Assembly: GCA_964035015.1 (NCBI GenBank)
Contig: OZ036003.1
Span: forward strand, 7,015,754 to 7,079,753
Direction of reading: 5' to 3'
DNA from: Corallium rubrum
Taxonomy: Eukaryota; Cnidaria; Anthozoa; Scleralcyonacea; Coralliidae
DNA: 64,000 nucleotides
In this document: positions 39,216 through 64,000 of the stretch, piece by piece
Layout: each line of letters begins with the position of its first letter
How positions within the stretch are numbered: position 1 is the first letter of the stretch
Notes under the pieces: generated by a model
What the model was told of the DNA's origin: nothing
Database searches by the model: none
Seen by the model: only the letters and a program-made list of their open reading frames with translations
Made by a program: the position numbers and the translations under genes

Positions 39216-40559
39216 AATATATTGCCAAACGAAAGCAAAATTTTGCTTGGATTGGTGGAAACGCCTGGCGAAAACTCAGGTTTTATTTAGTATTTATTCG
39301 TCTTTATTTTATGAATTCTTGTGCAACCCTGTCATGCTGTGCCTTTGCTCTTATGAATAGTCTCCTCATACCATTTGAATCATTGTAAGACCACATATAT
39401 TTTTGATCTTTGATGCCTTTAAAACACTGTCGGTTCGTATTTCTGTGTTTTGTTTGATTTTTTGACTGTTCGGAAAATTTAATATTTATGGTTTTTATTG
39501 ATCATGTCAGCATCCATATGCTCGACAGATTATAGCCACTAGATTTCAGTAGGCTTTAGCCCTGATTAAAGCTATCTTTATTTGATTCAGGATAGTTCAT
39601 AGACTTTTTTCTTGACTTTTGATACCTCGATACTTGGAGCTGCCCTACAAAATATCAAGAGATCCGCGCAGTTTCGGACTCAAATTGTGTTTTTTTTGTC
39701 AAATATTCAAGCTACGTTTTTGCTGCTAAGACTTTAGAATAAATATCTATTACTGTAGCATGTTTGCATTTCTTTGTAATTGGGTCATAACAACATATAA
39801 CTTAAAAAACAAAGATTTTCTTGCATATAAAGAGGACTGGGGCTGCCCTGCATGTCAGCCTGCCAGATACATACCGCGGACCCAAGAGAGTACTGGGTAC
39901 GACTGTTCTCGATAACATGAAATCGAGGCTAGTAAAGTCTGCCAAATTTAAAATCCAAAATGGCGCCTACTTCATCACGGCACGCCATGGTTCTCTAGCT
40001 TTTTAAACAAAGAAGAAATACCTTGTGGCTCGTTGCATGAAAGAAACTCGGCACAATATATTGAACAATGCAGAATTACAGTTTTGACATGGCCATTGAA
40101 ACTCTGTAAAGGTACGAAGGCTCTTTAATATTGTGAAACGAATGTGTATGATTTTGTAATTATTATGAGTATTAAATACCAAACTGAAGAGTATGCGATA
40201 TGAACGAGTAATGTCTTCAGTCAAACTGCATATCTGCTTGCCGCTATATACTGAGTAGTCTGTACTAAGTTGAGTGCAGTTCTAGGTCTATACACAAATG
40301 CGAAATATAATTGCTTACTTGCTTAGCCTTACCGTAGTTCAAACGTCGAACTTCTCATGAGTCGAACTTAAATTCCTATTTGGGTCGACCTATTTAATCG
40401 AGAACTGAACACTAAACTTAATTAGTGATAAAATATATATTATTATTCCTTCCAATAGTAAACTATCAAGTATGTCTTCTTTGCTTAAAAGGCAAAGAAC
40501 AATGGAACATTCACTACAGACGCTGACAGTGAAGTAGAAGACGCCATTTTGAAAATATT

Positions 40560-40735
40560 TGAATTTGTATTTAAGAAATAAAAAATGTGTCGCGTGCGAT
40601 TATCGAGTTATAATGCACGAGAGATGCGTGTAAAGCACGAGGCGATAGCCGAGTGTTTTACTAGCTTCTCGAGTGCATTATAACTCGATAATCGCACAGC
40701 GACTAAGTTTTTTTATTTCTTTTATAAAATAATGA
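40560..40735. repeat. Palindrome with GATTATCGAGTTATAATGCA arms
   Basis: Arms of about 70 bp pair around a centre near 40640. A further GAGTTATAATGGCACGC at about 41020 suggests a larger, partly deleted element to about 41110. Confidence 0.7.
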
Positions 40736-41279
40736 CTTTAAATGTCAATAAACCCAATAAAAGTAAGCAAAAAAACAGATTACCTGTCTCCGGACGAGTT
40801 TGTTACCATTTAGCGCCACGCGTGGCCCCGTACAACACGTCGGGGGTTTTAGCGATAAAAATGCACTTAAAGTTGCACTGAAAACATTCTGCTGTGTTAA
40901 TTACGTGGTTAGACATATATCCAAGTAATTTTTGACTTTCGTTGATGATTAAATCCACATAAAATTCATCAAAAACCACAAAATCGTCGCGAAGTATCTC
41001 GTGTGCCGTGCCGTTATGGAGTTATAATGGCACGCTTGTTTGACCCAATAGCCAATCAGAGTGCGTGTTGTCGTTCATTTACTTCCGGTTATTTTATAAA
41101 GGTAAATAAACAGTCGTACTCAATACTCCGATCCAGTCTTATTAACCGCGAAGAAACGTAGACTGCTCGACAGTTATACTTTAATAACTGCAAGATTATG
41201 TATATATAAAATATTTTTCGTTGACGTGTATTGTAAAATAAAATTTCGAAAATGAAATTTTACAACTGGATTTCTCAAT

Positions 41280-41323
41280 TTTATTTAACACAAAACTGTA
41301 CAATTTTTCAACATAAGTTTATT
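41280..41323 (-). terminator. Candidate poly(A) signals of CFAP70
   Basis: Two AATAAA hexamers on the minus strand (41323-41318 and 41285-41280) lie 41 and 79 bp past the CFAP70 stop codon, at a normal distance for 3'-end formation. Confidence 0.6.
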
Positions 41324-41363
41324 ATATAAATACACGAGTTCTGTCAACGCGGTCTCATCCGTT

Positions 41364-64000
<22,637 letters not shown>

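Larger units (their letters stand above)
37560..41363. other. Intergenic sequence, few recognisable elements
   Basis: No convincing exon was found. Two worn copies of the 25-bp GTCTAACACCAGAC unit lie at 38560-38600. Other parts, notably 37560-38500 and 39230-40550, look unique and non-coding. Confidence 0.5.

Noticed and set aside
39821..40006. 61-codon frame on the plus strand
   Set aside because: No similarity, no splice context and no repeat support; short enough to occur by chance.

Overview
This is a stretch of animal nuclear genome, most likely from an anthozoan cnidarian (sea anemone or coral). The evidence is intron-rich genes with GT-AG splicing, 5S-rRNA-derived and tRNA-derived SINEs, CR1/L2-like LINE tails of the kind common in anthozoans, and a very high density of fold-back MITEs and tandem repeats. 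The species cannot be fixed from sequence alone. There is no sign of bacterial or viral gene organisation.

The window holds two large spliced genes pointing at each other and one small gene between them. (1) On the + strand, 6056-33571, a 21-exon gene encodes an 887-residue armadillo-repeat protein. It aligns block by block with ODAD2/ARMC4, the outer dynein arm docking subunit, but has a shorter, unrelated, serine-rich N-terminus, so it may be a divergent paralogue. Every splice phase is consistent. (2) On the - strand, 64000-41364, the last 21 exons of CFAP70 (TTC18) encode about 712 residues, including the TPR half and the true C-terminus; the N-terminal exons lie beyond the right edge. 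(3) On the - strand, 36969-36232, a 245-residue reading frame of unknown function has a proline/serine-rich start and a charged coiled-coil end. ODAD2 and CFAP70 both act at the base of the outer dynein arm of motile cilia, so the tail-to-tail pair is functionally suggestive.

Layout: 1-6055 is upstream non-coding sequence with SINE, LINE and hAT-like MITE copies and long microsatellites. 6056-33571 is the ODAD2-like gene, whose introns are packed with minisatellites and palindromic MITEs. 33572-41363 is the region between the two large genes, with long fold-back elements around the small gene and otherwise little visible. 41364-64000 is CFAP70, where many short introns are almost filled by a different tandem repeat each.

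About 25 tandem arrays and 30 fold-back elements were seen by eye. Several transposable-element tails lie within 10-20 bp of splice sites, one exon-intron junction has been tandemly multiplied, and one intron consists almost wholly of a pentanucleotide array that also builds its 3' splice site. No defence system, operon or CRISPR array is present.
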